A model generated the notes under the pieces. That model did not search any database. It saw only the letters and a list, made by a program, of their open reading frames with translations, and was not told the DNA's origin. Shown piece after piece: positions 49,101 to 58,622 of a stretch of 64,000 nt of DNA. Origin of the DNA: Paragorgia papillata (taxonomy: Eukaryota; Cnidaria; Anthozoa; Scleralcyonacea; Coralliidae); NCBI GenBank assembly GCA_035771165.1, contig JAWNZC010000337.1:3305001-3369000 (forward strand), written 5' to 3'. The position numbers and the translations under genes are program-made. How positions within the stretch are numbered: position 1 is the stretch's first letter; every line of letters begins with the position of its first letter.

Positions 49101-50304
49101 CTCTGGATCTGACATACCATCCGTTCAGGCAACAAATCTAGTCGGTCTTTTACCATGTCCACAGTTCCCGGCACGTTACTGTGAGGACCTAGATTGGTTA
49201 TCTGAGTATTTATAGACATAATCACTACTTGGAAGATTTTTTTGTTTACATTTTACGGTCACACATTTTAATTTCTATTGTCTAAGTACTCCAGATCTGA
49301 CATACCATCCGCTCAGCCAACAAATCTTGGGAGTCTTTTACCATCATTAGGGCATGGGGTAGGACCAGTATATGCATGACTGCACCCTACTACGGGAATA
49401 TGGACGCTCCCGCCTTCCAGAGTCTGGGGTAGTATATTTGGCAAGTGCTAGCAACCCACAGCCACCCATGTTAGGGTTACAACATATTTCATACCCAGCT
49501 ATGGGTCAAATAGCAAGCTGCTGCCTTGCAGTGAGGCCCAGGAAGGTCTAAGGCTAAGGGACCAGCCCTGAAAGAAAAGGAAGTCTGAGGAAATTGCGCT
49601 CTCAGTACACTACAGCAAACGACAAAACAAGATATACCATCATCCACAGTTTCCGACACGTTACTGTGAGGACCTAGATTGGCTATCTGTGTAGTTATAG
49701 ACATAATAATCACTACTTGGAAAATCTTTTTTTGTTTACATTTTACGGTCACATATTTTATTTTCTACTGTCTAAATACTCTGGATCTGACATTCCATGC
49801 ATCCGTTCAGGCAACAAATCGAGTAGGTCTTTTACCATGTCCACAGTTCCCGGCACGTTACTGTGAGGACCTAGATTGGTTATCTGAGTATTTATAGACA
49901 TAATCACTACTTGGAAGATTTTTTTGTTTACATTTTACGGTCACACATTTTAAGTTCTACTGTCTAAGTACTCCAGATCTGACATACCATCCGTTCAGCC
50001 AACAAATCTTGGCAGTCTTTTACCATCATTAGGGCATGGGGTAGGACCAGTATATGACTGCACCCTTCTACGAGAATATGGACGCTCCCGCCTTCCAGAG
50101 TCTGGGGTAGTATATTTGGCAAGTGCTAGCAACCCCGCAGCCACCCATGTTAAGGTTACAACATATTTCAAACCCAGCTATATGGGTCAAATAGCAAGCT
50201 GCTGCCTTGCAGTGAGGCCCAGGAAGGTCTAAGGCTAAGGGACCAGCCCTGAAAGAAAAGGAAGTCTGAGGAAATTGCGCTCTCAGTACACAACAGCAAA
50301 CGAC

Positions 50305-50333
50305 AAAACAAGATAGTAACTATATCTTGTTTT
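50305..50333. repeat. Inverted repeat at the right boundary of the satellite array
   Basis: AAAACAAGATA (end of the last insert copy, 50305-50315) is followed after GTAACTA by TATCTTGTTTT (50323-50333), a perfect 11-bp inverted repeat. The array stops exactly at the insert 3' end instead of continuing into TACCATCAT. Confidence 0.75.
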
Positions 50334-51601
50334 ACACGAACACTCTATTTTTCTGCATATCAAAGACCTGCGTTAATTATCTGAGTCGGTATTGATTTGA
50401 ACTCAATTACTACATTTAGTTCATACTCTTTCCAGCAGAATATAATTTCGTTTATCAGCATACCTTACATCCAAATTCTATTGCTCAGTTGAAGCAACTC
50501 GTTTAGTTCTTCGAACGGCATTTCCTGGATTTTTGCTAAATGGAGTCAAAATAGTTATCGTCAGTATTTTTTACTTAGTTTACTTGTCACCAAAATGGTA
50601 TGTTGTTTTTGTCTAAATACTCCAAATCTGACACTCCAGTTGTTGAGCGGCAGAAGTTGTTTCTATTAGCTTCTCCATGCACAGACCTGACTGTTTATTG
50701 AATACTGTACAGAACCAAATTAGTTATAAAATTAATTACTTTCTAACTCACGAGTAATTTTATTTACTAAATTTAGCCAGTGCAAAGCATAAATTCCTTT
50801 ATCCAAGTACACTATTTGTGTAGATAATCTGGTTCTTTTATCATCCATTGCATACCTTTGACTGTAAAGGTTTGACTGTATAAAGGATCGTGCAGATGGG
50901 TAATGTGAGTATTAAAACGTGACTAGTGTTTGATGATGTTTTCACCTCTCTAATTTTCTCAAAAACACACACAAACTATTTACTTTTGTCTAATACCACC
51001 TTATCCTGCGAGTAGAGCTTGATTTTTCTTTGTGTGCTCAGCAAGAGGTAGCAAGAAAAATGAAGGCAATGCTTACAGTACCTTCTGGTATGTTAGCTAA
51101 TCTGGTTAACTATCATCTAGTATTTCACGGTTTCGGGCATGTTGCTTTGTGGAATGTGATGAGTTATCTGAAGATGGTTTGCTGCAGTGGACCGTTCGTT
51201 ATATTTAAACGTTCTGTCAGCAACGTCGGTTTAATAACCAATTTACTATTGTCTAAATTTATGCAAAAAAGGACTGGGTACAATCTATAAAATATTTTCT
51301 TTCGGCGTTTCTTAGCGGTTTTGACTTAAAATCAGTAATAAATTTCTACCGAATGAACTGACTCGGTCGACTCATTACCAGTTACGGGCCTGCAATATCT
51401 GTGATGATCTTTATCAGTTGCTTATTTTGTGTATAAGCTAGTGATGCATCCAGTTTGTGCCTCTGCTGCTTAGTACAAATATCAAAACTGACCGTTACCA
51501 TGTATTTACTATAAAGAATGTAAATTAAAGAAATAAATATTATAGTTTGTTTTGCTATTTGTTTTGTCAAATTTGTTAACTAAAACTGGCATATATGTCA
51601 T
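50316..51601. other. Right flank, with one decayed satellite monomer
   Basis: About 50568-50650 resembles the monomer: TTAGTTTACTTGTCAC, then GTCTAAATACTCCAAATCTG and ACACTCC align with GTTTACATTTTACGGTCAC, GTCTAAGTACTCCAGATCTG and ACATACC. The remainder is AT-rich with no recognised gene; an 86-codon frame at 51030-51290 lacks support. Confidence 0.5.
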
Positions 51602-52030
51602 ATGTACTATTCACAGAATGAGTGGCCGTTCTGTATCGGGGTATACAGACACGAGGCGAAGCCGACTGCCTGTATCCCGATACAGAACGGACAAGAAAGT
51701 CTAAAACGATTCGATTTGGTAAGTTCATTGGCGTAGTCATTTTTCTAAAAAAACGTTGTCTAAGTCGAGAAAATCAAAGCTATAAAAGTTTATGTAAATC
51801 AAGAAGAAAGAAACAAAGAAAACATGGGTTTAATGAGTGTATGTATATGTGATACAGATTCCTCTTGATTTACATAAACTTTAGCTTTGATTTTCTCGAC
51901 TTAGACAACGTTTTTTTAGATGTCCTTTACAGAATTCGTGTCCGTTCTGTATCGGGATACAGGCACTCGACTTCGCCTCGTGTATGTATACCCCGATACA
52001 GAACGGCCACTCATTCTGTAAATAGTACAT
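51602..52030. mobile_element. 429-bp foldback element, almost wholly palindromic
   Basis: Outer ends ATGTACTATT / AATAGTACAT. Arms of about 165-200 bp pair through GAATGAGTGGCCGTTCTG, GTATACANACACGAGGCGAA, CTAAAAAAACGTTGTCTAAG and TATGTAAATCAAG. The left arm has about 35 extra bases and the unpaired centre is about 60 bases. Each arm also contains its own 15-bp stem CCGTTCTGTATCGGG/CCCGATACAGAACGG. No coding capacity. Confidence 0.9.
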
Positions 52031-52038
52031 CTATATAA

Positions 52039-52039
<1 letters not shown>

Positions 52040-52100
<61 letters not shown>
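52040..52100. repeat. (TA)n microsatellite
   Basis: About 30 TA units between two foldback elements. Confidence 0.95.
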
Positions 52101-52104
<4 letters not shown>

Positions 52105-52106
<2 letters not shown>

Positions 52107-52278
52107 CAAATAGATTCCATTTTGCCGTTGTCTGTTCAGTTATAGATGCACAGATGACGTCACAACGTGGTAAGAACAAAAAAGTGGCCCACGAGACGCA
52201 GTCGAGTTCTTACCACGTTGTGACGTCTTCTGTGCATCTATAACTGAACAGACAACAAAAAAATGGAATCTATTTGTT
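52105..52278. mobile_element. Foldback MITE, copy 1 (73-bp arms)
   Basis: 52105-52177 pairs with 52206-52278 with only a few mismatches. It starts AACAAATAGATTCCATTTT and contains a CRE-like TGACGTCACAACGTGG near the centre. Loop of 28 bases. A second copy in reverse orientation lies at 52895-53081. Confidence 0.9.
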
Positions 52279-52410
52279 TTATACAATAAAAATTTAAAAG
52301 GTTTTTATTGAAACTCTTGCCGGATTTTGGGGCATGAAGAAGGAAAGCAAGTCAGCTGACGTGATCTGACGTGACCATGTGTCTGTCCTCTAATAGATCA
52401 TGGCCAACAA

Positions 52411-52451
52411 CCAATGAAAACACACATAGCAACCAGGGTATTGTATAAATA
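52411..52451 (+). promoter_or_regulatory. CCAAT-TATA promoter-like pair
   Basis: CCAAT (52411-52415) lies 28 bases before TATAAATA (52444-52451), putting a start site near 52475. The mirrored pair on the minus strand is TATAAATA (52633-52626) with CCAAT (52666-52662). A third copy is at 53967-54007. Confidence 0.45.
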
Positions 52452-52495
52452 TATATATATACATATATTCAAACAAACAAAGTGTTGTTCGCGAA

Positions 52496-52599
52496 ATGTC
52501 TAAAAGTGCTCAATACCGTAAAGATAGAGCGAATATACTAGAGAGCCGCCTGAAGATCGCCCAGCGTGAAACTGACAGTAGCGACCATCAACATTTGAG
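52496..52599 (+). CDS. Candidate first exon behind the CCAAT-TATA pair
   Basis: The ATG at 52496 (context GCGAAATGT, A at -2) is about 20 bases after the predicted start site. It opens 34 hydrophilic codons beginning MSKSAQYRKDRANILESRL and ends at a good donor, TTGAG|GTAAGC (GT at 52600), phase 2. The peptide is charged and probably helical. I recognise no family. No acceptor exon was identified before the next gene, so the continuation is unknown. It is unclear whether this is an exon captured by the element, the remains of its own gene, or chance. Confidence 0.35.
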
Positions 52600-52894
52600 G
52601 TAAGCCCACTTATATAATATATATATATTTATACAATAACCAAAATGTTTTGCACGTTTTCATTGGTCGAGAGCCATGATCTATTACAGGACAGATGCAC
52701 GGGTTTCGTCACACTTGTTCCTATTCTTGTGAACCAATGAAAATCGTCACTGCAATGTCACGAACCAATGATATTCCTCGTTTTGTACAGATCATGGATC
52801 ACGTCAGATGGCGTGTTTCACCTTTTCCAAATTCGGCGGGAAAATTCAATGAACTCCTTATCAAACGTTTTTTCTTCTTTTTTTTATTGTATAA

Positions 52895-53081
52895 AACAAA
52901 TAGATTCCATTTTTTCGTTGTCTGTTCAGTTATAGATGCACAGAGGACGTCACAACGTGGTAAGAGCATCAGTGACCCACTCGACTGCGTCTCGTGGGCC
53001 ACTTTTTTGTTCTTACCACGTTGTGACGTCATCTGTGCATCTATAACTGAACAGACAACGGCAAAATTGAATCTATTTGTT
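52895..53081. mobile_element. Foldback MITE, copy 2 (reverse orientation)
   Basis: Same family as 52105-52278. The loop, read on the opposite strand, matches copy 1 (GTGGCCCACGAGACGCAGTC) and has about 13 extra bases. With copy 1 it makes a larger inverted pair around 52279-52894. Confidence 0.9.
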
Positions 53082-53109
53082 AATTATATATATATATATA
53101 TATATAGAA

Positions 53110-53797
53110 GGCCGTAGCCACCTGTACGGTTCGTCCGGTTTCGACCGGACCACTTCAAATATTTTCTTCTTATTTCCAAGCTAGTAATTTTATGGTTTAT
53201 TGTATTAAGGTATTAAGGTTAGTGTTAGAGTTAGAGTATAAAAGTTACATATGAGGCCTTAATATAAGGCCTGGCCAAACGCTTTCAACATTTCATGCAA
53301 CGTCGTTCAACATTGTTGAACGCATGTTGAACGAAAATTTGAACATGTTCAAATTTCGTTCAACATCATTCAACACCATTCAACAACGTTCAACATCATT
53401 CAACAGGGTGGCCAAACGCTTTCAACATGTTGAATCACGGTTGAATTCAACAATGTTGAACGATGTTGAATGAAATGTTGAAAGTGTTTGGCCAGGCCTT
53501 TATTCAGCCTTGCATGGCTATGTTATGAATAAAATTTTAAAAAAAAATCCTAACGTTCTGTGTGAATTTTAGAGGGGAAATTGAAATATTAATTGGAAAT
53601 CACTTCTTATCGTCGTGTACAATAATGAAATAGACTTTAAAATTAGGGTTTGTTGCTGTATATAATATTAAATATTTTTTGTTAAAATTGCTCTCAAAAT
53701 GCAAGAAATAACGTTTCCGCGAGGCTTAGAAAACAAAAAAAATTTCGGCGTTCGCGGCATTCTCAACCGGACCAGTTGGAAATTGGTGGCTACGGCC
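53110..53797. mobile_element. 688-bp inverted-repeat element inserted in (TA)n
   Basis: Perfect 13-bp ends GGCCGTAGCCACC (53110-53122) and GGTGGCTACGGCC (53785-53797), with shared subterminal CCGGACCA. TA repeats flank both sides. No transposase. It hosts the nested element at 53266-53500. Confidence 0.75.
53266..53500. mobile_element. Nested MITE built of GTTCAACAT palindromes
   Basis: Inverted ends AAGGCCTGGCCAAAC (53266-53280) and GTTTGGCCAGGCCTT (53486-53500) extend to about 58 bp with few mismatches. TAT on both sides may be a 3-bp target duplication. The interior consists largely of GTTCAACAT/ATGTTGAAC in both orientations. Confidence 0.8.
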
Positions 53798-53815
53798 CTT
53801 ATATATATTTAACAA

Positions 53816-54020
53816 ATAGATTCTATTTGTTTTATACAATAAAAATTTAAAAGGTCTTTGTCGAAACTCTTGCCGGATTTTGGGGCATGAAGAAGGAAAA
53901 AAGCAGGTCAGCTGACGTGATCTGACGTGACCATGTGTCTGTCCTCTAATAGATCATGGCCAACAACCAATGAAAACACGCATAGCAACCAGGGTATTGT
54001 ATAAATATATATATATATAA
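53816..54020. repeat. Third copy of the promoter-like arm
   Basis: Direct repeat of 52268-52465 at about 95% (CTCTTGCCGGATTTTGGGGC, GACGTGACCATGTGTCTGTC, CAACCAATGAAAACAC, TTGTATAAATATATAT). It is not followed by the exon. Confidence 0.85.
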
Positions 54021-54540
54021 TTTAATTCAAATTGAAGACGTTAAAAAGGTAATTTGTGTAGTGTTGAAATACGCGCCTTGAAACACGCCTATTCAGGATA
54101 ATTCTGAATTCTAAAGGAATTGAAATCCAAACCCCACCCAAATTGTAAACCTAATCACAACCCCCCAGTGACTCTAAACCCAACCACAACCCCCCGGTCA
54201 GAAGCCTCGCCTCTCAGACCCCACCACTACACTCCTAACTGGATCATTAGTTACAGTACAGTATAACTAAAGCAAGCTTTTCATGATCAGTTTAACATGT
54301 CGCATCAGTCCACATGTGGGACAGAGAAGTCCCCTATAGCATTTACAATAATCCTGAATTCTAGTCTCTAGACACTTCAACAGTTCAGGAAAACCCGGAG
54401 TTCTAAGTAAGAGGACATGTTTGCCTTGCCTGGGGGGTACTCTGGCAATTTTTGGGTATGGGTGTGCCGCGCCGTGACCTCGAAATCTTGACCCTATCCC
54501 AGACCTAAACAGGCGATTTTCTATACGGCCCTATTTCAGA
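54021..54540. other. Unassigned spacer
   Basis: Includes a C-rich stretch with two copies of CAACCACAACCCCC-like sequence (about 54155-54202). No gene recognised. Confidence 0.45.
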
Positions 54541-54900
54541 CCAGTTTGCAGACAACACCGCTGCCAAACGTTTGCGCATGCGTGAATTTGAGTAAATATT
54601 GCAAGAGAAGTGGGAACTAGCCAGGGCAACAACCACCAGACAGTGAAGACTAAGTAAGACTCGACTATTCATTTGTATGGGTTTTAAAAATTGGGTAATG
54701 AAAATTACAAAGGGGTGCTCATTTCAGAATATTTTACAGTATTGATGAAGCCATGCACAAATATCCTACCTTTTCAGTGGTATGCTTATAATTTAAATTA
54801 TTTGATTCTTGCACCAGTCCACGAGATTGGCACCAGTCTAAACATTTCAGTAGGATGTCGCGCATGCGCAAAACGTTTGGCAGCGGTGTTATTGCAGACC
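54541..54900. mobile_element. Inverted-repeat element (AACACCGCTGCCAAACGTTT)
   Basis: A perfect 20-bp arm at 54554-54573 is mirrored at 54871-54890. GCGCATGCG continues inward on both sides and TGCAGAC outward. The inner 280 bases have no coding signal. Confidence 0.75.
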
Positions 54901-54924
54901 AAAATAGACAATTTATATACCCAA

Positions 54925-55180
54925 CCAATCTCGTCCCCAGAGCCAAATTGCCCCGGCCGCGCGAGCCAATATAATGGCTCTGGGCAAATCGATTTCAGAC
55001 ACCCAAAAATCAATCTCGTCCCCAGAGCCAAATATGCCCGGCCGCGCGGGCAAGTTAAATGGCTCTGGGCAAATCGATTTCAGACACCCAAAAATCAATC
55101 TCGTCCCCAGAGCCAAATATGCCCGGCCGCGCGGGCAAGTTAAATGGCTCTGGGCAAATCGATTTCAGACACCCAAAAAT
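54925..55180. repeat. Tandem repeat, three 85-86-bp units
   Basis: Units start CAATCTCGTCC at 54925, 55011 and 55096. Each is itself a nested hairpin: CCCAGAGCCA pairs with TGGCTCTGGG, and inside it GCCCG with CGGGC. Units 2 and 3 are essentially identical; unit 1 has a few changes. Confidence 0.9.
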
Positions 55181-55458
55181 TGGATAGGGGTATCTAGTAC
55201 GTATTCCTTATAAGGAGGATGACCGCGCAAATCCCAGGCGCAAATATAGTGCTTTAACGAGCAAATAGAATATAATGAGGAGCAAATACCCGAGACGGTA
55301 CGCGGTAGGAGTCTGGTTAGTAGGAGTTCCTCCTTGTGCGCAGAAATTTTCCCGGGATATTTTCGAAAACCCTTTCGATTCACTGGTTCGTTTACCCGCT
55401 CCTAAAGGTTCAAATTATTGTTATTTTTTAAACTATGATGAGAAAATAAGAATTACTA

Positions 55459-57446
55459 ATGTCCGAAAATTGGGCGCATCCTTCCGTTGTAAAGCAAGGA
55501 GCGTGTGATATAAATCTTCTCCGCTGTGGACGGTCTGACTGTCCTACTTCAGGCTGCAATGGAAATCTCTTTCATTGTCAACTGTGCCCATTGTCCAGAG
55601 CAAGACCTTGCGAGATAAAGGACCATTTCAAGAATGTCCATTGGAATAATCGCATCGATTATGGAGGTTGGTTATTTTGCGTGAATATTTATGAACAATA
55701 TCAAATCAGCATCATGAATATTTATGACTCGTAGTCGTGAACTGGCTGATACTGTAGGCAGCCTATTTGTTTATTATAGCGATCAAAACAAAAGTATTTT
55801 GCGAGTTTAATAACTCCGTGTTTTTCTCCCCATTAACAATAGGATTCAGTATTTTAAGATGCAAATTGGTGTGTACGTTTGCATCAAGTAGGGGACAGAG
55901 CAAAGAACTGAAGAACGTGACACACTACCATTGCTATGGTTGCTCAGGAGGATTTAAGCGTGAAAAGGAACTTCTGAGACATTTAAAAAGCAGTCACAGC
56001 CTGAACCTTGAAGTCAAGGAAGCCACACAGCCACAACAACAGCAGCAACAACAACAACAGGAGCAGCAACAACACCAGCAGCAGCATCAACAGCAGGATC
56101 TGCATCAACAACCGCAGCGACTGCAGCAGCAGCAGCAACTACAACAACAACAACAACAGCAGCACCAACAACATCAGAACCAACAACAACAACAACAACA
56201 ACAACAGCAGCAACAACAACAGCAACAATGGCAACAACAACAACAACAACAACAACAGCAACAGCAACAACATCAACAACAACAACAGGTACAACAGCAA
56301 CAGAAGCAACAACAGCAGCACTTGCCAATGAGTAGTGGTGATCACACAAGTCCCTTAACCCATGAGTTTTTGTTTGTTGATGAATCAAATGATTTTGTAA
56401 CACAAACATTCACCTATAAACAGCCTGAGGCAAGATCATTACGTCAACAGCCTGCTAAAGTAAAGTGCCCTTATAAGGATTGTGGTAGAGAATTGCATCC
56501 AAATTCACTAAGTAGTCACATCCGTACACAGCATCAGTCTGTTAACAATCTGGAGATCAACCAAAATAGATGCCTAAATGGTGTTTGTGTTGATCATTCA
56601 AATGGGATTTACTTGGTGAGAAAACAGTGGCATGGTGCTGACCACCCAATTCACTGCCAGTTTATGGTTACTCCTCCAGCCTCTGTGCAATGCAGTTCAC
56701 GTACATGTCAACAGTATGCTGAAACAGCTGTTAGAAGTGGACAATCTGACTTTTTATGTGAACATTTGCAATCTACTCGTTTCCTTAAACCTACTCACAA
56801 TTCACTTCTTAAATCTGAAACATTGGAATTGATCACCAGCACTATTAAATGGTTGAAACCTGAGAGAAAAGCACAGGGTCTAGAATGGCAGCTAAAAGCA
56901 TTGCAGGAAAATGTGCCATTTATTGTGCAGATGCCACAATCTTTCTCCAGTCGCTTTATTCATTTTTCTGTTTTTTCCAATGTTAAAGTAGATCATTACT
57001 GGTCATTTCAAAACAGGGTCATCGTAACTGTAGATACCAAGAATAAAAAGTTTACTTGCAAGTGTTGTTCAAGTAGAAGATCATGTTTGCACAAATGTGT
57101 TACAAAGTGGGCATTGGCTCAATGGCAACCATGGGTTATGGGATCATTGCCAACTCCTGCTGGTGATGTAGATGAGGAGGGATCAGCGCTAGAGATGCAT
57201 CTTCCAGAGGAAGAAGAACCTGAGTATGTTGAGTCATTGGCATCCTCTAACAATCACTGTCCTTCTTATTATCCTCCTGTTGGTGAAACTGCTGTAAAAC
57301 TATCAGAGTATATTTTTCAACACAAAAAAATTCCACCAGAGCTTCCTTTGTCAATTACAGTGGAGAAAGATAACTACTTGAAAAGGTTAGTTAATTTAAT
57401 TTTGTTTACCAAAGCAATTGGATTTCATCTTCCAGTGAATGGGTAG
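55459..57446 (+). CDS. C2H2/polyQ/SWIM zinc-finger protein, two exons, probably 3'-incomplete
   Basis: Exon 1 is 55459-55666 (start ATG chosen as the first in frame; an upstream exon is possible) and exon 2 is 55843-57446. The 176-bp intron is GT-AG, phase 1, with a pyrimidine-rich acceptor (TTTTTCTCCCC...AATAG). Domains: C2H2 finger CQLC...HFKNVH (55576-55641), C2H2 finger CYGC...HLKSSH (55932-55997), a polyglutamine tract of about 95 residues with H interruptions (56031-56322), and a third finger CPYKDC...HIRTQH (56466-56534). Then come C-x4-C...CEH (near 56695-56765) and a SWIM motif CKC-x-CLH (CxC-x6-CxH form, 57057-57095). SWIM sites bind DNA or protein. I associate this arrangement with multi-copy coral/sponge proteins, possibly related to KDZ-type transposons; that is inference. 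Homologues run on where this ends. A donor-like AAAAG|GTTAGT at 57386 suggests the last 20 codons are intron read-through. Confidence 0.65.
55667..55842 (+). other. Intron of the zinc-finger gene
   Basis: GTTGGT at the 5' end, ATAG at the 3' end after TTTTTCTCCCCATTAACA. Removing it joins IDYG to GFSILRCK in frame and skips the TAG at 55732-55734. The phase match on both sides supports the model. Confidence 0.6.
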
Positions 57447-58622
57447 AATATTCAGTACAAAGGTGTAGAGCTAATTAGTATTAATATATATAATTATAAT
57501 ATAATTGTATAATAATAATGTATTTAAGAAATTATCTAAATACTTAATTGTCATCACACAGCGTTTTATGCAACAATAACGCAATCATTCTGATATAACA
57601 CGAGAACAATATATGTGTAATGACAATTAGCTGTATAAAGTTATTAGATAATTTCAAATGTACTGTACGTGCATGTATTATAATTATAGATTTACCATGC
57701 AATCTCTGCATAGTCACAAATCACATCAACACTAGCTGAAGCACTCTATACTGTCTCACAATCTCACATGCACTTTACACTCTGGTGAGCAGAGTGCATG
57801 AGTGCCAATTTATATAAGCCACACCCCTTTCCCCTTCCTCCACCCCCCAGGGAAAAAAAACAAAAACAACAACAGCAACAACAAAACTAGGAACTCCCTC
57901 CCCCGCAAAAAAAAAACAACCAGGAAACAACAAACAAAAAAACTAAAAAACTTTTATGAATAATTATACTGTAGCAATACTGGTCTAATAATTAAAATAC
58001 CAAAATGAATATACACTGTGTCTGTACATGCAGTGTAGTATGCTTTGTGTAATTGCTAAAGAAATTAGTTTGCTCTTAAGACCCAGCCAGTTGTAAGCCC
58101 ACTCAATAAATAAATAGGCCTATAAGCAGATTCTGTCATATAATTATGTATTATGCTTAGAATAATTATATTTATATAATTAATTATATTTACTTTATAT
58201 AATTATACTTGGTAATAATACATTGTATTGTGTAATTCAAGGATCAATACGTCTGACCCATTAGTGAACAGTATGCTTACAGTACATTATAAATGGTAAA
58301 TTCTTCAGTAATTAAGCCATCATGACTAAAATTAGCCTTCGGTTGAAGGTGGTACCTTCAAAATAAATTCCAGCTTATTGAAGAATTGACTATTTTTATA
58401 TGAGCTGTTCACAACTTATTTAAGCTATTAGCTTATATTATTTGCAGCTTATTTTTTGCTATATACAGTACATGTACATGTAAAGACCCTAATGTAATTA
58501 ATATGGGTTTATTTCATAATTACTGTAGTTATTGTCCAAATGAAACAACTTGCCATTACTGCTGTGGTAATCTAAGTGATCCAAAATGTGTCACCTCTGC
58601 TGCTAAGCTTCTAACTCTAAGT
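57447..58622. other. AT-rich 3' flank of the zinc-finger gene
   Basis: Low-complexity TATAATTA stretches and a C-then-A-rich patch (57825-57960, CAACAACAGCAACAAC). No continuation exon of the zinc-finger protein was recognised. Confidence 0.5.

Larger units (their letters stand above)
27351..50315. repeat. 23-kb satellite array, 34 insert-bearing ~672-bp units
   Basis: Each unit is A (188 bp, starts GTTTACATTTTACGGTC) plus B (about 483 bp). B is the same 188-bp monomer split by about 295 bp (TAGGGCATGGGGTAGGACC ... GACAAAACAAGATA) between two copies of TACCATCAT. The insert start TAGGGCATGG recurs 34 times from about 27838 to 50027, average spacing 672. Units are near identical in the middle and more varied at both edges (GAGGAAATTG versus GAAATTG; AACCCCGCAG versus AACCCACAG). 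An 89-codon frame and an opposite 73-codon frame recur in most units simply because the units are copies. No homology to a protein was recognised. Confidence 0.97.
52279..52894. mobile_element. Inverted-repeat element with inward-facing promoter-like arms
   Basis: Ends TTTATACAATAAAAA (left) and TTTTTATTGTATAAA (right). The left arm 52279-52451 and the inverted right arm 52626-52894 share GATCATGGC, CCAATGAAAAC and ATTGTATAAAT in the same order, with indels. The left half is repeated in direct orientation at 53816-54020. The middle (52452-52625) is unique and holds the candidate exon below. Confidence 0.65.

Noticed and set aside
27979..50213. Recurring 89-codon (plus) and 73-87-codon (minus) open frames in nearly every satellite unit
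   Set aside because: They start at non-ATG codons or inside the repeat, overlap on both strands, cross monomer-insert borders and match no family. Their persistence is explained by homogenisation of identical units.
27351..50315. CRISPR array
   Set aside because: Units are 188 and 483 bp with no unique spacers, in an animal genome.
51030..51290. 86-codon frame right of the satellite array
   Set aside because: No ATG in good context, no family resemblance.
54691..55213. Several open frames of 67-150 codons
   Set aside because: They run through an inverted-repeat element and the 85-bp tandem repeat; repeated peptides mirror the DNA repeat.
56014..56409. Alanine/valine- and asparagine/serine-rich frames over the polyQ tract
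   Set aside because: Shadow frames of the CAA/CAG repeat in the zinc-finger gene.
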